From Lentisphaeria bacterium (GTDB lineage Bacteria > Verrucomicrobiota > Lentisphaeria > Oligosphaerales > Oligosphaeraceae), in contig JAEEXV010000218.1 in NCBI GenBank assembly GCA_016287975.1, positions 33,847 through 97,846 on the forward strand: a DNA stretch of 64,000 nt, given 5' to 3'. Made by a program: the position numbers and the translations under genes. Below are positions 1 through 8,320 of the stretch, one piece after another. The stretch's first letter is position 1; each line of letters opens with the position of its first letter. The notes below the pieces were generated by a model. That model worked only from the letters and a program-made list of their open reading frames with translations. It had not been told where the DNA came from and searched no databases.

Positions 1-282
1 AGGGGAGGTGTGCGTCATGGATTGAAGCAGGGGGTCTGCGCCTGCCAGGTCGCGCAGGTGACTGTCGTATTCGCCTCTGAGAAAGGCGTCGATCAGCGGA
101 ATGAAGCGCACGGTGCACGAGCGCGACGCCCCGCGCTCCCATTTTCGGATGGTCGCCCAGCTGACCCGAAGAAACTGCGCCAGCTGCAGCAGGGACAGCC
201 CCAGCGACTTGCGCTTGTCGCGCAATTGCCGCTGGATCTCTGGCGTGAAGTGCCCTGAAAATGCGATGGTCTGGATTTGCAT
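1..282 (-). CDS. Helix-turn-helix (Xre-like) regulator, cut by window edge
   Basis: Reading from the ATG at 282-280 gives 94 open codons to the window edge, so the C-terminus is missing. The protein begins MQIQTIAFSGHFTPEIQ. Residues about 17-50 (RQLRDKRKSLGLSLLQLAQF, then LRVSWATIRKWERG) form a classic lambda-repressor-like HTH: helix, a Leu/Ser-rich turn, a recognition helix, and the WERG end typical of Xre family members. An AGGAGATATCACC leader puts a good Shine-Dalgarno next to this ATG, and a -35/-10 pair lies just upstream, which together fix the start. Overlapping frames also stay open but have no domain logic. Its target is unknown; short regulators of this kind are often autoregulatory. 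Confidence 0.75.
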   Translation of the reverse strand, partial: MQIQTIAFSGHFTPEIQRQLRDKRKSLGLSLLQLAQFLRVSWATIRKWERGASRSCTVRFIPLIDAFLRGEYDSHLRDLAGADPLLQSMTHTSP

Positions 283-316
283 GGTGATATCTCCTTGGAA
301 TGTCTGCGACAACGGG

Positions 317-344
317 AATGTATCCACTCCAGGACAATCTGCAA
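317..344 (-). promoter_or_regulatory. Putative sigma70-type promoter for the HTH regulator
   Basis: On the minus strand TTGCAG (344-339), a 16-nt spacer and TACATT (322-317) precede the RBS and ATG of the HTH gene by about 35 nt. I see no other gene in 345-560. Confidence 0.4.
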
Positions 345-560
345 TCACAGTGCAGCAAAGTCGCGCAAATCCATGAAAATGCGGGGCGTCGCGGGGAAAA
401 TCGCGGACGGCGGGAGACGGACCAGGCGTCGGACATCGTTACTGCGTATAGTGCCGACACGTTTCGGACGCAAGCATTTCCTGGAACCTGACAGGAGGCA
501 TGGCAGGCTCTAGTTGGAGACTGGTGGCTGGGACGACTGGTGTATTTTCCCCGACGGGAA

Positions 561-1433
561 TCATCCAGCGGGAGGTTCGTCGTGGAGCGCGACCTGGATC
601 CGATATTTGCCTGGTGAGATACCCCAGAAGTCTTTGAACCTACGGCAGAAATGGAAACGGTCTCGATAGCCGAGCCGAGGGAAGATGTCGTCGATGGGGA
701 GGGAGGATTCCTCCAGGAGGCGGGCGGCTTCGCGCAACTTGGCCTCCTCGATGTAGTTCTTCGGACGCTGTTTGGTAAGCTGGAGGAACTGCCGCCGGAA
801 CTGGGAGACGGAGAGGCCGCAGTAATCCGCCATCTCGTCCACAGTCCACCAGTGTTCGGGGGAGTTCTGGATCTCGTCCAAGAGCACGCCGATTTTCGAC
901 TGTTGCCCTGCGGTGCTTTTGGCGACCTGCAGATCCAGCAGCAGTTCCTGGAGGAGAAGCGACGCACGCCACTGCGAAACGGCGGCGGGATCTTGGACGA
1001 GCGGGTGCAGCGCGGTGAGGCGCCGCGCGGGCGAATAGTGGACGACGCCAGTCTCGATCAGTCCGCAGTCGGCCATCTGACGTGCGAGGGGGCCGTCGAA
1101 GAAGACGTAATCCTCCGCATATCCGGTTCCGGCGACGCCGCCATAGAGGTTCCATACGCCAGGGCGTAGGATGACGTAATCTCCTGCGTCAAGGGGGCAT
1201 TCACGGGAGTCCTCCAGCCAGAGGCGCCCCTGGCCACGGTAGATGTGGCCGAGCACGAAATAAGGGAACTGGCGCAATGGTGCCGTGGCGAAGTCGTCGC
1301 GCGCGCCTCCGTCGACGCGCAGTGAATAGATGGCGATGCCGTAGCGCGGCGCGATGCCAGGAGCAATGGCACTGGCCTCGATGCAGGCCCGCGCTCGGCT
1401 CTTCATGCAATTGGTCTCGTGCTTTCTGGGCAT
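561..1433 (-). CDS. AraC family transcriptional regulator
   Basis: A 290-aa DNA-binding regulator. The N-terminal half (about 25-120) is a cupin-like sensor barrel: PYFVLGHIYRGQG, then the LDAGDYVILRPG turn typical of AraC effector domains. The C-terminal about 100 residues hold the paired AraC HTH: DEMADYCGLSVSQFRRQF, then a second helix pair around DIFPRLGYRDRFHFCRRFKD and the closing GISPGKYR. The N-terminus is uncertain: M1 has only a weak RBS and Met10 is an alternative start. It lies downstream of and in the same orientation as the sugar cluster at 1577-9100, from which a 143-nt gap separates it, so it is the natural candidate to control that cluster. The effector is probably a sugar or oligosaccharide (inference). 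Confidence 0.9.
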   Translation of the reverse strand: MPRKHETNCMKSRARACIEASAIAPGIAPRYGIAIYSLRVDGGARDDFATAPLRQFPYFVLGHIYRGQGRLWLEDSRECPLDAGDYVILRPGVWNLYGGVAGTGYAEDYVFFDGPLARQMADCGLIETGVVHYSPARRLTALHPLVQDPAAVSQWRASLLLQELLLDLQVAKSTAGQQSKIGVLLDEIQNSPEHWWTVDEMADYCGLSVSQFRRQFLQLTKQRPKNYIEEAKLREAARLLEESSLPIDDIFPRLGYRDRFHFCRRFKDFWGISPGKYRIQVALHDEPPAG

Positions 1434-1576
1434 GGCTCACAGTTCCAAAACAAAAGGCATTGCCTGACGTTGCACAGCATAATATAAGGCGATGTCCACA
1501 AGCGGCGAGGACGGCGTCGGGCGCATTGGCGGGAGGTGTTCCGTGTCGGCCCGCTCTCCTCGGGCAGGGGGGCTGG

Positions 1577-2398
1577 TCATTTGAAGAAGCCGATGGCGCG
1601 CATCCATTCGGCGGACTGGCGGATGGCGGTCGCGGGCTCCAATTCACGGCCGGCGTATTCAATGTCGGCGAATCCGGCGTAGCCTTGGCGCAGCAGGGCG
1701 GCCGCGCAGACGGGGAGATCCACGTCGCCGTGACCGACGGGCGCGGGGGTGTAGAAGCGGCCGTCGCGTCCACGGAGGGCGCCGTCCTTCGGAGTGTCGG
1801 AGATGTGCCAGTCCTTGCAGTGGACGTATGCGACGAGGTCTTCGAGGGCGTCGAGGGCAGCGGCGGGATCGCCGCCCAAGGCCGCGTTCCCGATATCGAA
1901 GGTGAAGCGCAGGGAGGGCTCGGCGTGGCACGCCTCCAGCAACTCTTCGGCGGTGAGGAACGGTGAGGGCGGCCCATCGAAATTCTCGATGGTCAGGAGG
2001 CACCCTGCCTCCCGCGCAAGGGGGGCGAGACGGGGAAGAAGCCCGCACCAGCGCCGACGGTTCTCCGCCAGGTCAGCGAGGCCCAGGATCGGCAACGGCA
2101 CGACCATCGCGATCGGGGCGCCCAGTTCATGCGCCTCCTCAAAGCGCCGCGCGGCCTCGTCAAGCGCGGTGGCTTCGTCGCCCTTCTGGCGGAAACTCTG
2201 GAGGGCGAAGGTGAAGGCACTGACGGCGAGACCCGCGTCGTGCGTCCAGCGGCGCAGGTCGCGGGGGGCGCGTCCGTAGCAGGAGACCCAGTCGACGGCG
2301 TGTGCGCCGCAGGCGGCAATCAACTCTGGATAGCACTCTACTGGATAGAGTTCCGGGCGGGAGGCCAAAGTATAGGTCATGACTGAGATGCGCATCAT
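1577..2398 (-). CDS. Sugar phosphate isomerase/epimerase (xylose isomerase-like TIM barrel)
   Basis: A 273-aa protein of the AP-endonuclease-2/xylose isomerase-like superfamily, cytosolic. The metal-binding residues of the barrel are visible: Glu138 in LTIENFD, Asp168 in FTFDIGN, His193 in YVHCKDWH and Glu247 in FADIEYAG. Family members isomerise or epimerise free or phosphorylated sugars and cyclitols using a divalent metal. The ATG overlaps the stop of the aldo/keto reductase by 4 nt (ATGA arrangement), so the two are translationally coupled. It is the last gene of the probable operon from 9100 down to 1577. The substrate cannot be read from sequence; an amino- or keto-sugar derivative is suggested by the adjacent aminotransferase and oxidoreductase. 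Confidence 0.88.
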   Translation of the reverse strand: MMRISVMTYTLASRPELYPVECYPELIAACGAHAVDWVSCYGRAPRDLRRWTHDAGLAVSAFTFALQSFRQKGDEATALDEAARRFEEAHELGAPIAMVVPLPILGLADLAENRRRWCGLLPRLAPLAREAGCLLTIENFDGPPSPFLTAEELLEACHAEPSLRFTFDIGNAALGGDPAAALDALEDLVAYVHCKDWHISDTPKDGALRGRDGRFYTPAPVGHGDVDLPVCAAALLRQGYAGFADIEYAGRELEPATAIRQSAEWMRAIGFFK

Positions 2399-3408
2399 TT
2401 CTGCTTTGTCGCCTTGGCCTTCGCCTCCTCGATGGCACGCAAGTTCTCGGCAAAGGGCGGGGAGAAGGGCTCCCCGAAGGGGCGGAAGGGCACCTGACGG
2501 TAGATCTCCTCGATTCGCGACAGCAACGCCAGCGGCAGCGGCCCCTTGAGGGCGGCCTCAACATTGGCCTCCAGGCGCGCGATGGAGTCGACGCCAGTCA
2601 GGACGGAGGCGACACATGGCTGGGAAAGCACGAAGCGCAGGGCGAGTTCTGGCAGAGGGATGCCGCAGTCCTGAACCAGTTCATAGAGGGCCATGAACTG
2701 CTTCCGCCGCGGTTCGGAGAGCCAGCGCATCGGCTGAGCCACGACATCCTGCCAGTAGACTTTTGCGAGGGCGCCCTGCTGCAGCGGGGACCCCGCAAGG
2801 AGACCGATGCCGGTTTCCTTCGCGGCGGGGAAGACACTGTGGCGGGCTTCCTGCCACAGCAGGCTGTATTGGAAGGCAGTCAGGGCGACGTCGAAGCGGC
2901 GGCTTCGAATTAGGCGCGCCATCTCGGTGGTGGTGGTGCCGCCGAGGCCAAAGAAGCTTACGCGGCCTGCCGCGCGAAGTTCGTCCAGGAGGTCGAGGAC
3001 AGGGCCCTGGTATGGCTCCTCGCAGGTCCACCAGTGGTAGAACTCAGGGCGGTCTGGCTCGTGGACATAGAGGATGTCCACCTGGTTCCTGCCGAGGCGC
3101 TCCAGGGAATGGAGGAACTCCCCGCGCATGAAAGCGCGGTCCTGGGGGCGGTAATCGGCGGCGGGGAGATTGCCCAGTTTGGTTCCGACGTGGATGTCGA
3201 GGTCGTATTTGCGGAGGGCGGCGCCGATGACTGCCTCGCTGTCGTGGTAGCTGGGGGCGGTGTCGATGTAGTTGATGCCCAGTTCGGCGGCACGCCGTAC
3301 GATCTCCACGCCCTCCCCCTTCGACCACACGGTGCTCAAGGGCAGTCCCCCAAGTGCGAGGCACGAGAGTTCCAGTCCCGTCCTTCCCAGTTTTCTTCGT
3401 GGCAGCAT
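2395..3408 (-). CDS. Aldo/keto reductase
   Basis: A 337-aa NAD(P)-dependent oxidoreductase with the AKR TIM barrel. The full catalytic tetrad is present: Asp49 and Tyr54 (NYIDTAPSYHDSE), Lys77 (VGTKLG) and His116 (LYVHEPD). The opening RKLGRTGLELSCLALGG is the usual AKR start, and the family is close to the D-threo-aldose 1-dehydrogenase/YajO-like group by overall look. It is sandwiched between a DegT aminotransferase (18 nt away) and a TIM-barrel isomerase (4-nt overlap). This suggests stepwise conversion of one sugar: oxidation or reduction of a carbonyl, transamination, and isomerisation. The direction, catabolic or biosynthetic, is not decidable here. Confidence 0.9.
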   Translation of the reverse strand: MLPRRKLGRTGLELSCLALGGLPLSTVWSKGEGVEIVRRAAELGINYIDTAPSYHDSEAVIGAALRKYDLDIHVGTKLGNLPAADYRPQDRAFMRGEFLHSLERLGRNQVDILYVHEPDRPEFYHWWTCEEPYQGPVLDLLDELRAAGRVSFFGLGGTTTTEMARLIRSRRFDVALTAFQYSLLWQEARHSVFPAAKETGIGLLAGSPLQQGALAKVYWQDVVAQPMRWLSEPRRKQFMALYELVQDCGIPLPELALRFVLSQPCVASVLTGVDSIARLEANVEAALKGPLPLALLSRIEEIYRQVPFRPFGEPFSPPFAENLRAIEEAKAKATKQK

Positions 3409-3426
3409 CTCCTGGCCTCCCCCTTT

Positions 3427-4626
3427 TCAGCCGTCCTTGCGGAGGGTTTCAATGCAGCGTAGGAGGGCGGCCGCGATGAAGCGGTTCTCCTCGGAGGTCA
3501 TGGCGGGATGGATCGGCACGCACAGGATCTTGCGGGCGAGGGCCTCCGAACGGGGCGTCGTGCCCTGTACGCACTTCGCCAGGTAGGGGCTTACCTCGTA
3601 GATGGGCGGATTGGCGACCCAGCAGGCCAGATGGTAGCGCTCCGTCATCATCGCGATCAGTCGGTCTCGTTTCTCCCCCGCCCAGGCGTCGCATACGGTG
3701 AGACAGTAGAGGTAGAAGGAGCCCTCGTCGGTCCGTCCGCCCAGCGGGAGCTGGAGTTCGGGGATGTCCTTCAGCAGCAGGTTGCGCTCCGCCGCTACCC
3801 GTCTGCGCCCGGCGATGAAACTGTCTAGTTTCTTCAACTGCACCAGTCCTACGGCCGCCTGGACCTTGGTCATGACATTGCTGGTGCCCCAGGCCCCCAC
3901 GGCGCGGCCGTACATGCGCACCCGTCGCATCCAGGCGGCCAAGTCGCTGTCGTCGGTGACAAGGAGGCCGCCTTCACCGAGGGTAGTCATGTTCTTCATG
4001 GTGTGGAGGCTATATGCGCTGGCGTAGCCCTGTTTGCCGATCTTCGTGCCCTGGTAGTCGCCGCCCATGGCACGGGCGGCGTCGGCGATGACCTTCGGCG
4101 GTCCATGGACGGGGTGCGGATGGCGTGCGGCGATCTCCAGATACTCGTCCATCGGCGCGCTGTTGCCGTGGATGTGGACTGGGAAGATGGCGCGGGTGCG
4201 CGGAGTGATCTTGCGCTCCACGTCCTCGGGGTCCAGCAGATAGTCGGAGGCCCGGGATTCGCCCCAGACGACCGTGCCGCCCGCCCCCAGGACCGCCAAC
4301 GGCGCGGAGTCGTAGTTGATAGAAGGGACGATGACCTCGTCGCCGGGCTGTAGCTCAAGGTAGCGGAAGAGGATATCCTGGGCGGGGCCGCAACTGTTGA
4401 CGGCGACCGCCTCCTTGACGCCGACGTAGGCGGCGACGGCCTTCTCGAAGTCGATGATGGGCTGGGAGGTGAAGCCGAATCCCTCCTTGAAGTTCATGGA
4501 GTCGCGAATGGCTGTGACGGCGGCCTCGACCTCCTCCTCCCCATAGATGGAGCCCAAGCAAGGTTCCGACCCCCAGGCCTGGCAGGGGTATTTCAAGGCC
4601 TCGTTGATTTCATGTTCTGTCATCAT
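3427..4626 (-). CDS. DegT/DnrJ/EryC1/StrS-family PLP aminotransferase
   Basis: A 399-aa fold-type I PLP enzyme. Residues 70-110 carry the sugar-aminotransferase signature (EAVAVNSCGPAQDILFRYL then PGDEVIVPSINYDS). Asp182 in VIADAARAMGG should bind the pyridine nitrogen, and Lys211 in SLHTMKNMTTLGEGG is the Schiff-base lysine, followed by the family Glu-Gly-Gly. Members move an amino group from glutamate to a keto-sugar or keto-cyclitol, or run the reverse step. No strong RBS is visible at either of the two tandem ATGs. It lies 48 nt downstream of the BNR/sialidase-like gene and 18 nt upstream of the reductase, so it belongs to the same operon. This hints that the sugar released extracellularly may be an amino sugar. 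Confidence 0.9.
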   Translation of the reverse strand: MMTEHEINEALKYPCQAWGSEPCLGSIYGEEEVEAAVTAIRDSMNFKEGFGFTSQPIIDFEKAVAAYVGVKEAVAVNSCGPAQDILFRYLELQPGDEVIVPSINYDSAPLAVLGAGGTVVWGESRASDYLLDPEDVERKITPRTRAIFPVHIHGNSAPMDEYLEIAARHPHPVHGPPKVIADAARAMGGDYQGTKIGKQGYASAYSLHTMKNMTTLGEGGLLVTDDSDLAAWMRRVRMYGRAVGAWGTSNVMTKVQAAVGLVQLKKLDSFIAGRRRVAAERNLLLKDIPELQLPLGGRTDEGSFYLYCLTVCDAWAGEKRDRLIAMMTERYHLACWVANPPIYEVSPYLAKCVQGTTPRSEALARKILCVPIHPAMTSEENRFIAAALLRCIETLRKDG

Positions 4627-4674
4627 GGTTGCATGCTTTTTGGGGACAAGGGGCGCTCTGGAGACAAGGGGAGT

Positions 4675-5877
4675 TCAAAAAGTCACGATGCCGCATTCGA
4701 TGTCCTCCTTGTTGACGCTGTAGGCGATGAGGAGGCGGTTTCCGTCGACGAAGACGGCGGGATACTGGTAGCCGTGGCATTTGAGTTCGCCAGGGAGGCG
4801 CTGGCGGGTGGGCTCGGCGATGAGGCGGTGCATGGAGGTGAACTTGCGGCCGTCGGGGGAGAGGGAGATGGCGAAGAAGTTGCGGTCCATGTAGCGACGG
4901 GTGGAGTTGCCGATGACGAAGTAGCGTCCATCGGCGAGGCGTCCGACGGCCATGCGGGAGGCGGAATCGGGGAAGTTGCTCTGCATGACCGAGGACCAGG
5001 ATTGTCCACCGTCGGTGCTCAGGGAGACCCCGGCCTGGCAAGTGCCGTTCTCGTTGCGGAAAAGCATGACAAGCGTGCCGTCGTCGAGGGCGTAGAAGCA
5101 GTTTTCCCCATAGCACCAGATGCCGAGGTCGTGCCCCTCGTAGAAGTGCCGTTCGTCGACGGGCCAAGGCTGTTCGATGAGCTGCGGGGGCTCTTCGGGA
5201 TTGAGGCCGGGCCAGAGGAGGACAACCGGGCGCCCGCGGAAGTTGGCGGCGCCTTGGAGGAGACGGCCCTGCGGGGTGGGGACGGGGGGATGGAGCATGA
5301 AGAGAACGGGGGCGAGGTCGCGCTGGACCAGGCGCCAGTGCTCGCCGTCTTCGCTGGCCCAGAGATTGCTGAAGTTGGTGGCGCGGGCGGGGTCGAAGGC
5401 GGACATGGTGTAGCCGGTGTCGGGGGCCTTGGAGAACTTCTCCATGACGAGGAGGTAGAGGGTGTCGCGGCAGGTGCAGAAGCCGGCGGTCATGTAGAAC
5501 TGGTGGCAACTGGCGTCAGCCTGGAGTATGACTTGGGGGGCGGACCACTGCTGCCCGTCCCCGGAGGTGGCGAGGAGAACGGACTGGCCGGGGGCGTCCT
5601 CGTTGACAGCGCCGGTGTTCCAGGCGAGGAGGAAGCGGTTGCGGAATCGGGTTATGGCGGGTGCGTGGTTGTAGGTGCCGAAGCCCTCGCCGCCGCGGTA
5701 GACGGAGTGGCGTTCGAGGGGCATGGGGGGGACAGTGCCCATGTCGCCGAAGCCGCCGTCTCGAGTGCAGCCGGTGTCGGCGAAGCAGGCGGCGCGGTAT
5801 TGGAGGGCGACCTGCCGTTTGAGCTCCGGGGAGAGCAGGTCGATTTTGGCTTCCTGGTAGAGGTCAAGTTCGGGCAT
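4675..5877 (-). CDS. BNR-repeat / sialidase-like glycosidase
   Basis: I place the start at the ATG 5877-5875, giving 400 aa beginning MPELDLYQEAKIDL, because it is preceded by GGGGAGGAGTAGCC; the longer open frame upstream belongs to the neighbouring gene read in another frame. Asp-box (BNR) motifs recur along the chain: ATSGDGQQWSAP, WASEDGEHWRLV and SLSTDGGQSWSS, with a GIWCYGENCFYALDDG blade between. This is the six-bladed propeller of sialidases and related exo-glycosidases. There is no signal peptide, so it would be cytosolic or use an unusual export route. Only 2 nt separate it from the secreted 807-aa gene. Sialidase activity is not certain: the arginine triad cannot be assigned by eye, and many BNR proteins act on other acidic sugars. 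Confidence 0.78.
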   Translation of the reverse strand: MPELDLYQEAKIDLLSPELKRQVALQYRAACFADTGCTRDGGFGDMGTVPPMPLERHSVYRGGEGFGTYNHAPAITRFRNRFLLAWNTGAVNEDAPGQSVLLATSGDGQQWSAPQVILQADASCHQFYMTAGFCTCRDTLYLLVMEKFSKAPDTGYTMSAFDPARATNFSNLWASEDGEHWRLVQRDLAPVLFMLHPPVPTPQGRLLQGAANFRGRPVVLLWPGLNPEEPPQLIEQPWPVDERHFYEGHDLGIWCYGENCFYALDDGTLVMLFRNENGTCQAGVSLSTDGGQSWSSVMQSNFPDSASRMAVGRLADGRYFVIGNSTRRYMDRNFFAISLSPDGRKFTSMHRLIAEPTRQRLPGELKCHGYQYPAVFVDGNRLLIAYSVNKEDIECGIVTF

Positions 5878-5879
5878 GG

Positions 5880-8303
5880 CTACTCCTCCCCGGTGAAGTA
5901 GGGCATGAGGCTGACGTGGTTCAGGTAGACGCGCGTGCCCGGCGGCGCCCCGGCGTCGGAGAAGGTGACAAGGGGATCGGGGACGAGCGCCTTGAAGACG
6001 ATCTTGTCGTAGTTGCCGCGGGCTCCTGCGTCCCGCAGGGAATGCTCGGTGTATTCCGGGAGCACTTCCACGCCCTGGATAGTGCAGGTCAGCACGCCTT
6101 TCCGGTGGTCCGTCTGGCGGAGGCGGGCGGCGTCCCCGCTGACGAAGGAGAGCGAGTAGACTTTCCCGGGGACGAGGCCCTTGGCGCGCTGGGCGAGGGT
6201 GCCGGGGGCGCCGTTGCCGCGGCGGAACTGGGCGAAGCCGTCGCCCTCCTTGCCGTCCGTGATGCGGCGCTGCCAGTTCTTGCCGAACTCCTCGGCGGTG
6301 ACGGCGGCGACATCGCCCTGGGCCGACCATCCGGCGAGCCCCCATTCGAAGTCGGGGTTGTCGAGATGGCCTGGGCGGTAGGTGTATCCCAGCCGCGCGG
6401 TGAAGAGGTCGGCGCGCCCTTCGTGGACGTAGTGGCGGAGGAGCGCCGCGGCGAAGCGGCTCATTTCCCGGTCGGCGTAGTGGTCGCCCCAGAAGCCCAG
6501 GACCTTGAGGCCGCGGTATTGCGGGTCGTTGGCCAGGGCGTGGAGCTGCAGGTCGAGGAAGCGCTTGAAGTTCACGTCGGGATGGATGTCCAGGCAATAC
6601 CCGAAGGGGAGATTGCAGTGGCACAGGGTGGCGCCGATGGAATCCGGCGCCATGCCGAGGAGTTCTGAAAGTTGCCGGAACTTGGCGGCGATGGCATGGC
6701 GGGCCTCGCGCTCGGTGCGCGCGGACGGGAGATAGACCTCGTAGTGGTGGCGCATGTCGCGGGAGAGCGCCGCCGCCGTCTGCAGGAAGTCGGCAAGCCG
6801 GGCGCCGGGAAGGATGCTGCCGCCGCAGAGCCAGACATGCAGCGAAGTCTCTTCCGGAAGGCGCCCCATGCCCGCGAAGAGGTCCCGGAACCACTGGGTC
6901 TGAAGCGGGATGTTGTTCTCGATCTCATCCACGATGACGACACCGCTGGCGGTGGGCGCGGATGCGCGCTGGACGAAGAAGCGCCGCGCGGCATCTGCGT
7001 CCCCGGGTGAGAACCGGGAGACGGCGGCCATGCCGACGGAGGCATACATACGATGGTGCCCTGCGGCCAGCAGCGCTTTCAACTGGGCCTCGGTAATGTG
7101 GTCGCCGCGGGCGATAAAGGTAGTGTAGGCGGGGAGGAGATGGCGCCGTGCGTGCTCCCAGTCCAGCGGCTTCAGGCCGGGGCAACTGAGGGGGCCGTTG
7201 GCAAGGGGATAGAGGAGTGTCTCGGTCAGCAGCGAAACACGGACCGTGGCGGTCGCGCTGCCCGTGAGGGAAAGGTCGTAGACGCCGGCGGGGAGCCAGA
7301 GGGATTCGCCGTCGCCGCAGGCCGTGCCGTGGACTGCGACCTGGCATCCCTGCGGCACGGAAAAGCGGACGATGCCCGCTTCGGGCACTTCCAGCCGCGC
7401 GGGCTTTCCCGCGGCGAGGCGCACTTCCCCGAGTTCCCGATGGAAGTTGTTGCGCCAGACGATGGCCTGGGGAGTCGGCGCTGGCGGCACGGCGGTGAGC
7501 GGATAGGAGAAGTGGCCGGCAGTGCATTCAAGGTCGAGGCGATGCCTGCCGGGCGCCAGGGCGCCGAGTTCCAGACGATAGAGGCCGCCCTCGGGAAAGG
7601 CGCTCTTCTTCGGCTGTCCGGAAAGGGCGTAGCGGATGGGGCCCAGCGTGCTGGAATAGTCGCGGAAGGTCAGTGTGGTCCGCGATCCGGCGGGAATCAG
7701 GGAGAGAGGCGGGGAGACTGGCTGCAGAGGCGGCGCTTCCCCAATTACGAAGACTTCTGCCTGTGCCTTCCCCGAGTCGGGGAGGATTTCCGGCTTCGCC
7801 ACCTCCAGTTCGCCAGTGAAATTGTTCGCATAGATGGCGAAACTGTAGATGCTGCCCCGCCCGGTCGTCGCCAGGCAGACCTTCTCGATGGTGGTCCATC
7901 CCGTATTGGCGGGAAGCGAATCCTTCTCGATGCCGAAGGAGCCGTTCCAGCCAGGGCCGAAGGCCACGAAGCCGCCAGCGCCGCAATGGAAGTCTCGCGT
8001 CCGGATCTTCAGGCGGAAGCGATATGCCTCGCCCGGGACGATGCGGAGGCTGGAATAGGCCCGCACGCTGCAGGAGACGCCGCTCGCGCCAGTGCGATTG
8101 ACGAAGCACGCGATGCGCCCCCGCCCGTCCTCCGTCGGCTTCCACAGGACTGGATGGGAGGAGACGGTCGGCGACCAGCCGTCCGGGAACCGGCCATCCA
8201 GACTGGTGCAGACCATGCGGCTGTTGTAGATGAGGTTGTTGGTCTCGCCCGTGCAAAAGGCGGCGACCAGCATCAGGGACACGATGGCGTGGCGCATGGT
8301 CAT
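5880..8303 (-). CDS. Secreted carbohydrate-active-like protein with terminal CBM-like domains
   Basis: An 807-aa protein with a signal peptide (MRHAIVSLMLVAAFCTGE). An N-terminal jelly-roll of the CBM4/9 type (about 24-180) is followed by a middle region and a core containing SGVVIVDEIENN. The C-terminus has a second beta-rich domain introduced by NPDFEWGLAGWSAQGD. The order, the conserved RHYVHEGRADLF/RPGHLDNPDF junction and the VIVDE segment match the 871-aa and 1022-aa proteins at 55026-61490 (there RHYLIEGKRTML and GIAIDEFGSE). The three form one diverged paralogous family. Catalysis is not proven; the acidic pair on the VIVDE strand would suit a TIM-barrel glycosidase. It is 17 nt downstream of a prepilin-like gene and 2 nt upstream of the BNR protein. 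Confidence 0.75.
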   Translation of the reverse strand: MTMRHAIVSLMLVAAFCTGETNNLIYNSRMVCTSLDGRFPDGWSPTVSSHPVLWKPTEDGRGRIACFVNRTGASGVSCSVRAYSSLRIVPGEAYRFRLKIRTRDFHCGAGGFVAFGPGWNGSFGIEKDSLPANTGWTTIEKVCLATTGRGSIYSFAIYANNFTGELEVAKPEILPDSGKAQAEVFVIGEAPPLQPVSPPLSLIPAGSRTTLTFRDYSSTLGPIRYALSGQPKKSAFPEGGLYRLELGALAPGRHRLDLECTAGHFSYPLTAVPPAPTPQAIVWRNNFHRELGEVRLAAGKPARLEVPEAGIVRFSVPQGCQVAVHGTACGDGESLWLPAGVYDLSLTGSATATVRVSLLTETLLYPLANGPLSCPGLKPLDWEHARRHLLPAYTTFIARGDHITEAQLKALLAAGHHRMYASVGMAAVSRFSPGDADAARRFFVQRASAPTASGVVIVDEIENNIPLQTQWFRDLFAGMGRLPEETSLHVWLCGGSILPGARLADFLQTAAALSRDMRHHYEVYLPSARTEREARHAIAAKFRQLSELLGMAPDSIGATLCHCNLPFGYCLDIHPDVNFKRFLDLQLHALANDPQYRGLKVLGFWGDHYADREMSRFAAALLRHYVHEGRADLFTARLGYTYRPGHLDNPDFEWGLAGWSAQGDVAAVTAEEFGKNWQRRITDGKEGDGFAQFRRGNGAPGTLAQRAKGLVPGKVYSLSFVSGDAARLRQTDHRKGVLTCTIQGVEVLPEYTEHSLRDAGARGNYDKIVFKALVPDPLVTFSDAGAPPGTRVYLNHVSLMPYFTGEE

Positions 8304-8320
8304 TGGATTCTCTGGCCAGA

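Noticed and set aside
4612..5901. 429-codon plus-strand frame opposite the BNR protein
   Set aside because: Asp-box motifs and an RBS are on the minus strand; this frame is Gly/Val/Glu-rich noise.
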